From assembly GCA_002261155.1 (NCBI GenBank), contig NKXN01000030.1, positions 124,001 through 188,000 on the forward strand: DNA of 64,000 nucleotides. The letters are read 5' to 3'. The stretch comes from Bacillaceae bacterium SAS-127 (GTDB taxonomy: Bacteria > Bacillota > Bacilli > Bacillales > Domibacillaceae). A model generated the notes under the pieces. That model searched no databases. It saw only the letters and a program-made list of their open reading frames with translations, and had not been told where the DNA came from. This document shows, piece after piece, positions 1 to 8,724 of this stretch (position 1 is the first letter of the stretch; each line of letters starts with the position of its first letter). The position numbers and the translations under genes are program-made.

Positions 1-787
1 CCAGAAGCATTGCGCCGATGTTTAATGCTAGTTGCAACCCGACACCGGCTCCTTTAGCGGCTGCATCAATCACATTTGTGGAATCAGAGTCCACTTCCAT
101 TTCAAATTCTTTCGGTTCAGGCTCTGTGTTCGTTTCAGGAACAAATAGCTTAGCCATGACAAGTCCAGCTGGAGCAGCCATGAAGCTAGCAGCTAGCAAA
201 TATTCTAGAGGCACGCCTAATAATGAATAACCGATAAGAACAGAGCCAGCGACAGAAGCTAATCCACCTGTCATGACTGCAAATAACTCTGATTCCGTCA
301 TTTTATTAATGTAAGGCTTGACCACAAGTGGTGCTTCTGTTTGCCCGACAAAAATATTAGCCGCAGCTGAGATGGATTCTGCTTTTCGCGTACCTAGTAA
401 TTTAGCGAGTGCCCCACCAATAATTTTGATGAAAAACTGCATAATTCCTAAGTAATATAGAACGGAAATTAAAGCAGAAAAGAAAATCACGACGGGTAAT
501 ACGTTTAAAGCAAATACAAAGGTGATGTTTGATTCCTTTGTATATAACCCACCAAATAAAAAGTCAATTCCTGCTCGCGAATAGTCAATAATGGCATTGA
601 CTAGCATTGTGAAGTCATGCATTCTTGCTTGACCCCAATCCCATTTTAAAACGATAAAAGCGAACAAAAGCTGAATAGCTAGTCCACCAAGCACGGTTCT
701 CCACTTAATCATTTTTCTATTTGTAGAAAAAATATAGCCTATTCCAAGAACGACTAAAATTCCAAATAGACCCCAAATATAAGTCAA
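1..787 (-). CDS. Nucleoside transporter, NupC/CNT family (3' end missing)
   Basis: Concentrative nucleoside transporter of the inner membrane, expected to import nucleosides by ion symport. About 262 N-terminal residues are visible; the C-terminal third lies beyond the left edge. The start is TTG at 787, preceded on the minus strand by a GAGGTGATTT ribosome site. The protein opens with hydrophobic segments (TYIWGLFGILVVLGIGYIF), then shows the CNT nucleoside-binding region with GQTEAPLVVKPYI at roughly residues 143-155 and the following MTGGLASVAGSVL stretch. An acidic loop rich in Glu and Asp (PETNTEPEPKEFEMEVDSD) follows near residue 215. Family membership is secure from the GQTEAP motif; the substrate range (pyrimidine or purine) cannot be told. 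Confidence 0.88.
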   Translation of the reverse strand, partial: MTYIWGLFGILVVLGIGYIFSTNRKMIKWRTVLGGLAIQLLFAFIVLKWDWGQARMHDFTMLVNAIIDYSRAGIDFLFGGLYTKESNITFVFALNVLPVVIFFSALISVLYYLGIMQFFIKIIGGALAKLLGTRKAESISAAANIFVGQTEAPLVVKPYINKMTESELFAVMTGGLASVAGSVLIGYSLLGVPLEYLLAASFMAAPAGLVMAKLFVPETNTEPEPKEFEMEVDSDSTNVIDAAAKGAGVGLQLALNIGAMLL

Positions 788-945
788 TTAAATCACCTCT
801 ATATTTCACTTTTTGACACACAGGTGTATAGTTTATAATGAGATAAAAAGATATACAATAATAAAATAGTCCGTTTTTCACAGAAATATTTAACAGGCAG
901 AAACAAGACGCTATTATTATTTGTCTTAAATGAAGGAGCATACAC

Positions 946-1188
946 ATGAAAATAAGAAAAACATTGTTACATGAAAAAGAAATTAAAGTATATATATACG
1001 AAAATAAAAAAGAAGAGACCTTTGTTGTAGCGGTTCCAGCACAGCAGTGGTCTATTTCTTTCACGTATGAAGAGAGCGGGGAAAGCTTGGTAACCGAAAT
1101 GTCTACTTCATTAATGAAAACAGGATTGGAAGAGGAGCCTGCTGTAAGGTTAGCTCACCGAATTTATCAGTGGACGTGCGAAATGTAA
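946..1188 (+). CDS. Small conserved-type hypothetical protein, 80 aa
   Basis: I do not recognise this gene. The ATG at 946 follows a GAAGGAG ribosome site at proper spacing, and the ORF fills the gap between the divergent transporter and prfC. The product is soluble and charged, with a Lys-rich N-terminus (MKIRKTLLHEKEIKVYIYEN), no membrane segment and no cysteine. The central QQWSISFTYEESGES stretch suggests a small alpha/beta fold, but no motif is diagnostic. It is probably transcribed with or just ahead of prfC, since no clear terminator separates them. An overlapping antisense ORF is treated as a shadow. Confidence 0.6.
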   Translation: MKIRKTLLHEKEIKVYIYENKKEETFVVAVPAQQWSISFTYEESGESLVTEMSTSLMKTGLEEEPAVRLAHRIYQWTCEM

Positions 1189-1267
1189 TAGACATTTCCC
1201 GCATTTTTCGCTATATTTTTTTCATGGCAATTAACGGATTTTAACTTTGAAAGGATTTGGCTACTAC

Positions 1268-2842
1268 ATGGCTTCATTAAAAGAAGAAGTTCTCTCTAGG
1301 AGAACATTTGCGATTATTTCCCATCCAGATGCGGGGAAAACAACATTGACAGAGAAATTACTACTGTTTGGAGGCGCCATTCGTGATGCGGGAACAGTAA
1401 AAGGAAAGAAAACAGGAAAATATGCGACATCTGACTGGATGGATATTGAAAAGCAGCGGGGAATTTCAGTCACTTCCTCTGTGATGCAATTTCAATACGA
1501 TGACTATCGAGTTAATATTTTGGATACACCTGGACATCAGGACTTCAGTGAAGATACGTATCGAACATTAATGGCTGTAGATAGTGCGGTCATGATTGTG
1601 GATGCCGCGAAAGGAATCGAAGCGCAAACGATTAAATTATTTAAAGTATGTCGCATGAGAGGAATTCCTATTTTTACATTTATTAATAAATTGGATCGAC
1701 AAGCAAAGTTACCGCTTGAACTTCTAGCTGAGCTTGAAGAAGTGTTAGGTATTGAGTCGTATCCGATGAACTGGCCGATTGGAATGGGGAAAGAGTTCTT
1801 TGGTATTTATGATCGTTTTAATCAACGAGTTGAACAATTTCGTGTGGAAAATGAGGAAGATCGTTTCCTTCCTTTGAATGAAGATGGAGAATTAGCCGTT
1901 GATCATGACATAAAGAAATCCTCTTTATACGATCAAACGTTAGAAGAAATTATGCTGCTTGAAGAAGCAGGGAATGAATTTTCAGAAGAACGAATTGCTA
2001 ACGGAACATTAACGCCGGTATTCTTTGGTAGTGCGTTAACAAACTTTGGTGTGCAAACATTTTTAGAAACGTATTTGAAGTTTGCTCCACCGCCACAGCC
2101 TCGTAATTCTGATAAAGGTGAAATTGATCCGGTCAGTGAGCAGTTCTCTGGCTTTATCTTTAAAATTCAAGCGAATATGAACCCGGCTCACCGTGATCGT
2201 ATTGCTTTCTTTCGAATTTGTTCAGGAAAGTTTGAACGCGGTATGAGCGTGACGTTAACAAGAACGGGAAAATCATCTAAAGTGTCACAATCGACTCAAT
2301 TTTTAGCAGATGATCGTAGTACCGTTAACGAAGCAGTAAGTGGGGATATTATCGGTTTATATGATACAGGAACGTATCAAATTGGCGATACGTTAGTCGG
2401 AGAAAAACCATTCTTTCAATATGAAAAGCTCCCGCAATTTACACCGGAGCTGTTTATGAAAGTATCAGCTAAAAATGTGATGAAACAAAAAAGTTTTCAT
2501 AAAGGGATTCAGCAGTTAGTACAAGAAGGAGCTATTCAGCTTTATAAAACGCTGCACACAGAAAACTATATTTTAGGTGCGGTAGGTCAGCTTCAATTTG
2601 AAGTGTTTGAGCATCGGATGAAGAACGAATATAACTCGGAAGTGATCATGGAGCCGATGGGGTCAAAAATTGCTCGTTGGATCGAAAATGAACAAGATGT
2701 AAAAGAGAGCTTATCTAATTCCCGGAGCTTACTTGTAAGGGATCGCTATGACCGTCTTGTCTTCCTGTTTGAAAATGAATTCGCTTTACGTTGGTTCAGT
2801 GATAAGAACGAAAATTTGAAATTGTATAACATTATGGAGTAA
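1268..2842 (+). CDS. prfC: Peptide chain release factor 3 (RF3)
   Basis: Translational GTPase that removes RF1/RF2 from the ribosome after peptide release. The 524-residue protein matches the usual RF3 length. It has the P-loop [13 protein letters not shown] near residue 17, switch region [10 protein letters not shown], the [17 protein letters not shown]3 motif and the NKLDR G4 motif. RF3-specific domains follow, with [11 protein letters not shown] and the [16 protein letters not shown] signature near the C-terminus. I place the start at ATG 1268 rather than the in-frame TTG at 1247, because the TTG merges with the only plausible ribosome site (GAAAGG, 1249-1254). A strong terminator follows. 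As far as I recall, B. subtilis 168 has no prfC, whereas the B. cereus group does. Confidence 0.95.
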   Translation: MASLKEEVLSRRTFAIISHPDAGKTTLTEKLLLFGGAIRDAGTVKGKKTGKYATSDWMDIEKQRGISVTSSVMQFQYDDYRVNILDTPGHQDFSEDTYRTLMAVDSAVMIVDAAKGIEAQTIKLFKVCRMRGIPIFTFINKLDRQAKLPLELLAELEEVLGIESYPMNWPIGMGKEFFGIYDRFNQRVEQFRVENEEDRFLPLNEDGELAVDHDIKKSSLYDQTLEEIMLLEEAGNEFSEERIANGTLTPVFFGSALTNFGVQTFLETYLKFAPPPQPRNSDKGEIDPVSEQFSGFIFKIQANMNPAHRDRIAFFRICSGKFERGMSVTLTRTGKSSKVSQSTQFLADDRSTVNEAVSGDIIGLYDTGTYQIGDTLVGEKPFFQYEKLPQFTPELFMKVSAKNVMKQKSFHKGIQQLVQEGAIQLYKTLHTENYILGAVGQLQFEVFEHRMKNEYNSEVIMEPMGSKIARWIENEQDVKESLSNSRSLLVRDRYDRLVFLFENEFALRWFSDKNENLKLYNIME

Positions 2843-2850
2843 ATAGATCA

Positions 2851-2889
2851 AAACCAGCTAGAAAGCTCATTTTCTAGCTGGTTTTTTTT
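2851..2889 (+). terminator. Rho-independent terminator after prfC
   Basis: Perfect 14-bp stem AAACCAGCTAGAAA / TTTCTAGCTGGTTT with loop GCTCA, followed by a run of T, nine bases after the prfC stop codon. Confidence 0.93.
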
Positions 2890-3008
2890 ACTTATATAGA
2901 ATAATGGATTGACACCGTTGCTCAATTAGACAATAATGAAAAGTACATGCTTCAATGCAGAAAAGCGTTCAAGCAAAAAAGTAATTGCATATATTAGAGG
3001 TGTACAAA

Positions 3009-4388
3009 ATGTTTAAAGTTGAGCCATTAATGAAGCCTACGTTAGTGCAAGCCCTTGTATTAATTGCGGTGATCATTACAGTTATCAGTTCGTCGATTAT
3101 TAAACTGGGATCCGTCCCACATATCCCTATTCTTATTTCGACCTTATTATTGCTAGCTTTTGGAGTGTTCAAAAAAGTTCCATTCAAAAAGCTCGAAGCC
3201 GGCATGCTAGATGGGGCAAAAAGCGGAATGGGTGCAGTTTTTATCTTTTTCTTTATTGGTGTTTTAGTGAGTAGCTGGATTTTGTCTGGAACTATTCCGA
3301 CGATGATTCACGCAGCCTTTGGACTAGTGACACCTAAATTCTTTTATAGTGTCGTCTTTCTCGTTACGGCGATCGTGGGATTAGGCATCGGTAGCTCCTT
3401 AACGACGGTTGCAACGCTCGGAGTAGCTTTTATCGGCGTGAGTCAAGCGATGGATGTATCGGTTGCGATTACGGCCGGTGCGGTCGTGTCTGGTGCCTTT
3501 TTTGGTGATAAGATGTCTCCTTTATCGGATACGACAAATTTAGCGGCATCGATTGTCGGCGTTGATTTATTTGAACATATTCGTAATATGGCGTGGACAA
3601 CGATTCCAGCTTTCTTCATTACCGTTGTATTATTTGCGGTGGTTTCACCGGAAATGACTGGAGCGGATTTTCCGAAAATCGAAGCGATAAAGGCTATGTT
3701 ACTAGAGATGAATCTAGTTCATTGGTATTCTTGGTTGCCAGTAGTTCTATTATTCATCCTCTCTATTAAAAGAGTATCTCCTTTTATTACGTTAGCATTA
3801 AGCTCGATATTGGGGATTGCGTTATCATTTATTCATTCAGATCATACAATCGCTGATGTCTTTCAAGTGATTTTTTCTGGCTATGTAGCGGAGACAGGAA
3901 ATGCGGAAGTGGATGCTTTATTATCAAGAGGCGGTATGGAAAGCATGATGTTTACGGTTTCTCTCGTTTTGCTTTCTTTAAGTCTTGGAGGATTACTATT
4001 TTCACTAGGCATTGTTCCGCGTTTATTCGAAGCGATTGAGCATCGTTTACAAAAAGCATGGAGCACAATCACGGCAGCGGCTGCTTCTGCGATTGGTGTG
4101 AATTTTGTTATTGGGGAGCAATATTTATCCATCTTACTAACAGGAGAAGCATTTGGACGGCAATTCGAAAAAGTAGGACTTGCGAAGAAAAATTTATCAC
4201 GAACACTTGAAGATGCGGGGACAGTCATCAATCCGCTCGTGCCATGGAGTGTATGTGGAGTGTTTATTACGAAAATGCTAGGTGTTTCTACTCTTGATTA
4301 TTTACCGTTTGCTTTCTTTTGTTTATTAAGTCCGATGTTAACTATTTTATTCGGAGTGACAGGATGGACATTGACGAAAAATAAATAA
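3009..4388 (+). CDS. nhaC: Na+/H+ antiporter, NhaC family
   Basis: Polytopic membrane antiporter, 459 residues, with about 11-12 hydrophobic segments. Diagnostic stretches are GIGSSLTTVATLG near residue 125, the DKMSPLSDTTNLAA motif near 165, and NFVIGEQYLSILLTGEAF near 365, all typical of NhaC-type transporters. The family includes Na+/H+ antiporters and malate/lactate antiporters (MleN), so the true substrate is uncertain. The start is ATG 3009 behind AGAGGTG; an in-frame TTG at 2985 lacks a ribosome site. The gene stands alone between two terminators, so it is probably monocistronic. Confidence 0.88.
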   Translation: MFKVEPLMKPTLVQALVLIAVIITVISSSIIKLGSVPHIPILISTLLLLAFGVFKKVPFKKLEAGMLDGAKSGMGAVFIFFFIGVLVSSWILSGTIPTMIHAAFGLVTPKFFYSVVFLVTAIVGLGIGSSLTTVATLGVAFIGVSQAMDVSVAITAGAVVSGAFFGDKMSPLSDTTNLAASIVGVDLFEHIRNMAWTTIPAFFITVVLFAVVSPEMTGADFPKIEAIKAMLLEMNLVHWYSWLPVVLLFILSIKRVSPFITLALSSILGIALSFIHSDHTIADVFQVIFSGYVAETGNAEVDALLSRGGMESMMFTVSLVLLSLSLGGLLFSLGIVPRLFEAIEHRLQKAWSTITAAAASAIGVNFVIGEQYLSILLTGEAFGRQFEKVGLAKKNLSRTLEDAGTVINPLVPWSVCGVFITKMLGVSTLDYLPFAFFCLLSPMLTILFGVTGWTLTKNK

Positions 4389-4393
4389 GGATG

Positions 4394-4432
4394 AAAAAGG
4401 AGATTAACAACTTTTAATGTTAGTCTCTTTTT
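4394..4432 (+). terminator. Terminator after nhaC
   Basis: Stem AAAGGAGATTAACA paired with TGTTAGTCTCTTTTT, with one G-T pair and a loop of about eight bases, ending in T-rich DNA. It lies just after the nhaC stop codon. Confidence 0.75.
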
Positions 4433-4478
4433 CGTTTATTAAATAATTCATCGGGTGAAAATATGAAAGTGATTAAAG

Positions 4479-4507
4479 TTGTACGTTGTAAACGTGTGCA
4501 TTATAGT
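4479..4507 (+). promoter_or_regulatory. Sigma-A-type promoter of the RND pump with a palindrome in the spacer
   Basis: The -35 box TTGTAC (4479-4484) and -10 box TATAGT (4502-4507) are separated by exactly 17 bp. Inside the spacer lies the perfect inverted repeat ACGTT-GTA-AACGT (4483-4495). This would suit a dimeric repressor, for example of the TetR type, blocking RNA polymerase. The pump gene starts about 48 bp downstream. The regulator is not encoded nearby. Confidence 0.6.
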
Positions 4508-4554
4508 TAGAAAGATAAGGGTAAGAACGAACATGTTTGGAAAGGAGAATTTTT

Positions 4555-7500
4555 TTGAAAATCAGTAATTTTTCTATCAAGAGACCGGTTTTTACTACAG
4601 TGATTATGTTTTTAGTGATCATTTTAGGTGTTGTGTCTCTATTAAAAATTCCACTAAAGCTTATACCGGACATTAATCCGCCCATTGCAGTAGTTGTCAC
4701 TTCCTACGAAGGGGCGAGTCCGACAGAAGTGGTAGAGAAGGTCACAAAGCCATTAGAAGAAAGTTTATCAACACTTCCGGGAATTAATAATATTACGTCG
4801 ACGACGAGAGAAGGGTCGAACTTACTATTACTCGAATTTTCCTGGAGTACAAAAATTGATGATATTCAATCGGATGTATTGCAGCGAATTGATCGCACAC
4901 CGATTCCAGAAGAGGCAAATAAACCGCAATTCTTTAAATTTGACCCATCCCAATTTCCTATTATTCAGTTGTCGCTTCAGTCGACGGATAATAAGGAGAA
5001 CTTAGAGAAGATAGCGTCTGAACTTGAGAAGGATTTAGCAGCTGTAGAAGGAGTAGCTAACGTAAGTGTCACGGGCTCTCTAGAAAAAGAAGTAAAGATT
5101 GAGTTAAATGAAGAAAAGCTTAAAGAATACAATTTAGCTCAATCAGACGTTGTGCAGCTCATTCAATCGAACAATATTTCTCTTCCAGGCGATACGGTTG
5201 AATCTAATGGAATGTCGTTAACGACAAGAATTGTAAGTCAATTAACGAGTATAGATGAGATTAAGCAACTAGTGTTAACGGTTAATCCGCTTAACGGTGA
5301 AGAAATTACAGTAGAGGATGTAGCTAGCGTTGCATTAACAGAAAAAGATACAGGCACGATAACAAGAGCAAATCAAAATCCTGCTACCCTATTAAGTGTG
5401 TTGCAACAAGCAAATGCTAACACAGCAGAAGTGTCTAAACAGTTTCAAGAGAAGTTAAATGAACTTCTAAAAGAAGACCGATACAAAAATATTGAAGCAG
5501 ACATCTTATTCGACCAAGGAGATTATATTCGCCTTTCCATCGGGAATATAGGAAATTCACTTCTTCTTGGTGGCGTGTTTGCGATGCTCGTCTTATTTAT
5601 CTTTCTCAAAAATGTAAGAAGCCCACTTATTATCGGTGTGGCAATTCCATATTCGGTCATTGTGACCTTTGTATTAATGTATTTTGCTGACTTTGACTTA
5701 AATATTATGACGCTTGGAGCACTGGCTTTAGGTATTGGAATGCTTGTCGATAATGCGATCGTCGTCATTGAAAATATTTACCGACATTTATCGATGGGGA
5801 AAGACTCAAAGCAAGCGGCTCGTGACGGAGCGAAAGAAGTAGGTGGAGCGATTACAGCTTCCACATTAACGACAGTCGCTGTTTTTCTACCGGTTGTGTT
5901 TATATCCGGTATTCTTGGACAAATCTTTAAAGAGTTTGCTTTAACAATTTCCTTTAGTTTACTAGCCTCATTAGTGGTCGCATTAACTGTGATTCCAATG
6001 ATGGCCAGCCGCTGGTTAAAGGCACCTGAAACAAGCGCACAAAAAAAACAAACATCAGTGATGTCACGTTTCGAAAAAGCAGTTCGTTGGTCCTTGAATC
6101 ATCGCCTCCTTGTATTGTCGATTTCATTCGTGTTGTTGATCGGCGGAGCCTTTGGGTTGACGACGGTTGGGTCACAATTTCTTCCGCCGACAGATGAAGG
6201 GTTTTTCAACATGCGAGTCGAGCTTGAAAATGGGACTTCTTTACAAGAAACGAATCGTGTCATGGAAGCGATTGAGAACGAACTAGAGAAACAAAAGGAT
6301 GTCGATGTGTTTGTTAGTCTCATTGGATCGACTCAAGAAGATTCCTTCCGAGGAACAGGTTCAACGAATGTAGCTGAACTTTATGTCAAATTAGATCCAC
6401 TTGAGAAAAGAGATCGATCTGTTTTTGCCTTTGTAGACGATATTAAGAAAGATGTCATTACAGTAGCGGAAAATGTCAATCAAACAGCGGAGGTTACTTT
6501 TAACTTACAGTCTGCTTCTGGAACAAGTCCACAAACACTCACTTTTAATGTCCGAGATATGAGTAAAGAGCGGTTAGATCAGGCGGTGCAGAAGATTGAG
6601 GCAGCAGTTAAGGATATCGATGAAATTACCGAGATAACGACGAATCGAGAGGAAACGGTCAAAGAAATTCAAATGACTGTCGATCGAGAGAAAGCGCTAG
6701 AGGCTGGACTTCCTCCTGCTCAAATTGCTGCGATTGTTAATGATGCTACTCGAGGAGTGATCGCGACACAAATTATTAACAAAAATGATGAAGTGCAAAT
6801 GGTAAAGGTTCAATATGATCAAACGGCCACTAAAAATATAGATAACCTGAAAGGCTTGTTAGTGAAAACACCTTCAGGAAATTTCATGAAACTGCAAGAA
6901 CTTGCTGATATTCAAATTCAACAAGGGCCGGTTAGTATTCAACGGATTAATCAGCAAGAAGCTGTCCAGTTTACAGCGATGTATACATCCGATACAAACC
7001 TTGGTGCCATCTCTAAAAAAGTCGACGAGAAAATCGTGGAGCTTGATTTATCAGATGAAACTAAAATTACGTTCAGTGGAGATCGCGATTTACTAGAAAG
7101 CTCCATTGATGATATGGTTATGGCTCTGTTATTGGCGATTGTATTAATTTATATCGTCATGGCTGCACAATATGAGTCATTTAAATACCCATTTGTGATT
7201 ATGTTTACCGTACCGCTAATGGTGGTTGGTGTGTCGATTGCCTTGACTGTGACGAGAACACCTCTTAGTATTCCGGCTGTTATCGGCGTTCTCATATTAG
7301 CTGGAATTGTCGTCAATAATGCGATTGTTATTGTTGATTACATTATTCAGCGGAAAGAGAAGGAAGCGAATAGTTATGAAGCGATTGTTTCCGCTGTTAA
7401 AGATCGAGCGCGTCCAATTTTAATGACGGCATTAACAACTATTCTTGGACTAGTTCCACTGGCAATGGGAATCGGTGGAGGAACAGAAATTAATCAGCCG

Positions 7501-7614
7501 ATGGGGATTGCTGTTATTGGTGGGTTAATTTCTAGCACGTTTTTAACTTTGTTTGTCATTCCAGTTGTCTACAGCTTCTTTGATCGAGAAACGAGACGAA
7601 TGAATGCAAAGTAA
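4555..7614 (+). CDS. swrC: RND-family efflux pump, SwrC/AcrB type
   Basis: Proton-driven export pump of the resistance-nodulation-division family. At 1019 residues it is close to B. subtilis SwrC (YerP), which protects against its own surfactin. Domains in order: TM1, porter domain, TM2-6 including GALALGIGMLVDNAIVVIEN (the conserved proton-relay region with Asp), second porter domain, and TM8-12 with LILAGIVVNNAIVIVDYI. The start is TTG 4555 with AAAGGAG seven bases before it; the upstream in-frame TTG at 4537 is ahead of that site and is rejected. No membrane-fusion partner or outer channel gene is adjacent, as expected for a Gram-positive. Substrate is inferred only by family. Confidence 0.88.
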   Translation: MKISNFSIKRPVFTTVIMFLVIILGVVSLLKIPLKLIPDINPPIAVVVTSYEGASPTEVVEKVTKPLEESLSTLPGINNITSTTREGSNLLLLEFSWSTKIDDIQSDVLQRIDRTPIPEEANKPQFFKFDPSQFPIIQLSLQSTDNKENLEKIASELEKDLAAVEGVANVSVTGSLEKEVKIELNEEKLKEYNLAQSDVVQLIQSNNISLPGDTVESNGMSLTTRIVSQLTSIDEIKQLVLTVNPLNGEEITVEDVASVALTEKDTGTITRANQNPATLLSVLQQANANTAEVSKQFQEKLNELLKEDRYKNIEADILFDQGDYIRLSIGNIGNSLLLGGVFAMLVLFIFLKNVRSPLIIGVAIPYSVIVTFVLMYFADFDLNIMTLGALALGIGMLVDNAIVVIENIYRHLSMGKDSKQAARDGAKEVGGAITASTLTTVAVFLPVVFISGILGQIFKEFALTISFSLLASLVVALTVIPMMASRWLKAPETSAQKKQTSVMSRFEKAVRWSLNHRLLVLSISFVLLIGGAFGLTTVGSQFLPPTDEGFFNMRVELENGTSLQETNRVMEAIENELEKQKDVDVFVSLIGSTQEDSFRGTGSTNVAELYVKLDPLEKRDRSVFAFVDDIKKDVITVAENVNQTAEVTFNLQSASGTSPQTLTFNVRDMSKERLDQAVQKIEAAVKDIDEITEITTNREETVKEIQMTVDREKALEAGLPPAQIAAIVNDATRGVIATQIINKNDEVQMVKVQYDQTATKNIDNLKGLLVKTPSGNFMKLQELADIQIQQGPVSIQRINQQEAVQFTAMYTSDTNLGAISKKVDEKIVELDLSDETKITFSGDRDLLESSIDDMVMALLLAIVLIYIVMAAQYESFKYPFVIMFTVPLMVVGVSIALTVTRTPLSIPAVIGVLILAGIVVNNAIVIVDYIIQRKEKEANSYEAIVSAVKDRARPILMTALTTILGLVPLAMGIGGGTEINQPMGIAVIGGLISSTFLTLFVIPVVYSFFDRETRRMNAK

Positions 7615-7676
7615 GTGAATAAATGGTTTACAATTCTGTTTGTTTTTTTTATAATAGGTGTACAAACAACTGAACC

Positions 7677-7806
7677 TTCGTTGACGTTAGTCAAAGGGGA
7701 GTAGCCGTTAGGTAGTTAACTACCTAGAACAAAGTCGTCATTTCATGGATTATTATCCATCGGCTTTGTTGGCATGATGGAAGATCATGCTCAGCGAGAC
7801 CTTTGC
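7677..7806 (+). promoter_or_regulatory. yybP-ykoY manganese riboswitch aptamer
   Basis: The hallmark paired elements of this aptamer are present: CAAAGGGGAGTAGC at 7692-7705 and CAGCGAGACCTTTG at 7792-7805, flanking two helical arms, including GTTAGGTAGTTAACTACCTA and the ATGGAT/ATCCAT arm. Family members bind Mn2+ and turn on Mn exporters. The 3' aptamer strand is also the 5' arm of the terminator at 7794-7833, so ligand-stabilised folding and termination exclude each other. This supports an ON switch acting on the TerC-family gene 70 bases downstream. Confidence 0.93.
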
Positions 7807-7833
7807 CTTTTTGGGCAAAGGTCTCGCTTTTTT
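7794..7833 (+). terminator. Riboswitch-controlled terminator
   Basis: Stem GCGAGACCTTTGCC with GGCAAAGGTCTCGC, loop of five T plus G, then TTTTTT. The left arm reuses the last bases of the Mn aptamer, making it a conditional attenuator ahead of the TerC-family gene. Confidence 0.92.
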
Positions 7834-7879
7834 GTTGTTTAGTATTTAAACCAACACACTATTGGAGGAGATTACATTT

Positions 7880-8662
7880 ATGGATGCAGCGTTGTTACTC
7901 GAATATGGCTGGGTGTTGCTTGTTCTAGTCGCTCTAGAAGGGATTTTAGCCGCTGATAATGCGATTGTTATGGCAGTTATGGTAAAACATTTACCGAAAA
8001 AAGAGCAGAAAAAGGCACTATTTTACGGATTGTTAGGTGCGTTTATTTTCCGTCTTGCTTCTTTATTCCTTATTTCGTTCTTAGTGAATATTTGGCAAGT
8101 TCAAGCAATTGGAGCTATTTACTTACTGTTCATTGCCATTAATCATCTATATAAAAATTGGAAGCATAAAAATGGTGTAGAAAGTCATGAAATTAAGGAC
8201 GCAAAAGGCTCTTCTTTCTGGATGACTGTGTTGAAAGTAGAAATTGCAGACATTGCCTTTGCGATTGATTCAATGCTTGCGGCGGTTGCCTTAGCTCTAA
8301 CGTTACAGCCAATCGGCACATTCCAAATCGGTGGAATCGATGGCGGTCAATTTATCGTCATGTTCCTTGGAGGGTTTATCGGAGTTATCATTATGCGATT
8401 TGCCGCTACTTGGTTCGTTCGCATATTGCAAAGTTATCCTTCACTTGAAACAGCCGCTTTCTTAATTGTTGGTTGGGTAGGTGTGAAGCTAGCCGTCTTT
8501 ACTTTAGCTCATCCTAAAATTCAAGTTCTTGACGAGCACTTCCCAGAATCTACTGGATGGAAGTTAACCTTCTGGATCGTATTACTAGGGATTGCATTGG
8601 GAGGTTACTTATTTGCTAAAAAGAAAGGCCCAGTAACTGAACAAACAGAGGAATCTCATTAA
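7880..8662 (+). CDS. meeY: TerC-family membrane protein, probable Mn2+ exporter (YkoY/MeeY-like)
   Basis: TerC-family integral membrane protein of 260 residues with seven or so hydrophobic segments. Acidic residues sit within membranes, in ALEGILAADNAIVMAVMV near residue 20 and VEIADIAFAIDSMLAAVAL near residue 123; these are the family's metal-binding motifs (E/D in TM helices). In B. subtilis the homologues YceF (MeeF) and YkoY (MeeY) export Mn2+ and help metalation of secreted enzymes. The start is ATG 7880 after GGAGGAG; the in-frame TTG at 7862 lies ahead of that site. Regulation by the upstream Mn riboswitch fits the role. The choice of MeeY over MeeF rests on the riboswitch and is an inference. 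Confidence 0.88.
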   Translation: MDAALLLEYGWVLLVLVALEGILAADNAIVMAVMVKHLPKKEQKKALFYGLLGAFIFRLASLFLISFLVNIWQVQAIGAIYLLFIAINHLYKNWKHKNGVESHEIKDAKGSSFWMTVLKVEIADIAFAIDSMLAAVALALTLQPIGTFQIGGIDGGQFIVMFLGGFIGVIIMRFAATWFVRILQSYPSLETAAFLIVGWVGVKLAVFTLAHPKIQVLDEHFPESTGWKLTFWIVLLGIALGGYLFAKKKGPVTEQTEESH

Positions 8663-8680
8663 GAGAATAGTTAGTTTTAA

Positions 8681-8721
8681 AAAAGGGTGTGATGCCGAAA
8701 AATTGGTATCACACCCTTTTT
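8681..8721. terminator. Bidirectional terminator between meeY and the radical SAM gene
   Basis: AAAAGGGTGTGAT pairs with ATCACACCCTTTT around a loop of about 14 bases. It has A-rich and T-rich flanks, so it can end transcription from both sides. The convergent gene stops four bases later. Confidence 0.88.
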
Positions 8722-8724
8722 AAA

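Noticed and set aside
13-230. Plus-strand ORF near the left edge
   Set aside because: It is antisense to the nucleoside transporter, which has clear family motifs on the minus strand.
717-1064. Minus-strand ORF of 115 codons overlapping the 80-aa gene and the transporter start
   Set aside because: It overlaps a better supported ORF with a good ribosome site, and its protein is an improbable Cys/Phe/Tyr-rich mixture.
5523-6323. Antisense ORFs opposite the RND pump gene
   Set aside because: They are shadows of the pump frame; no start signals.
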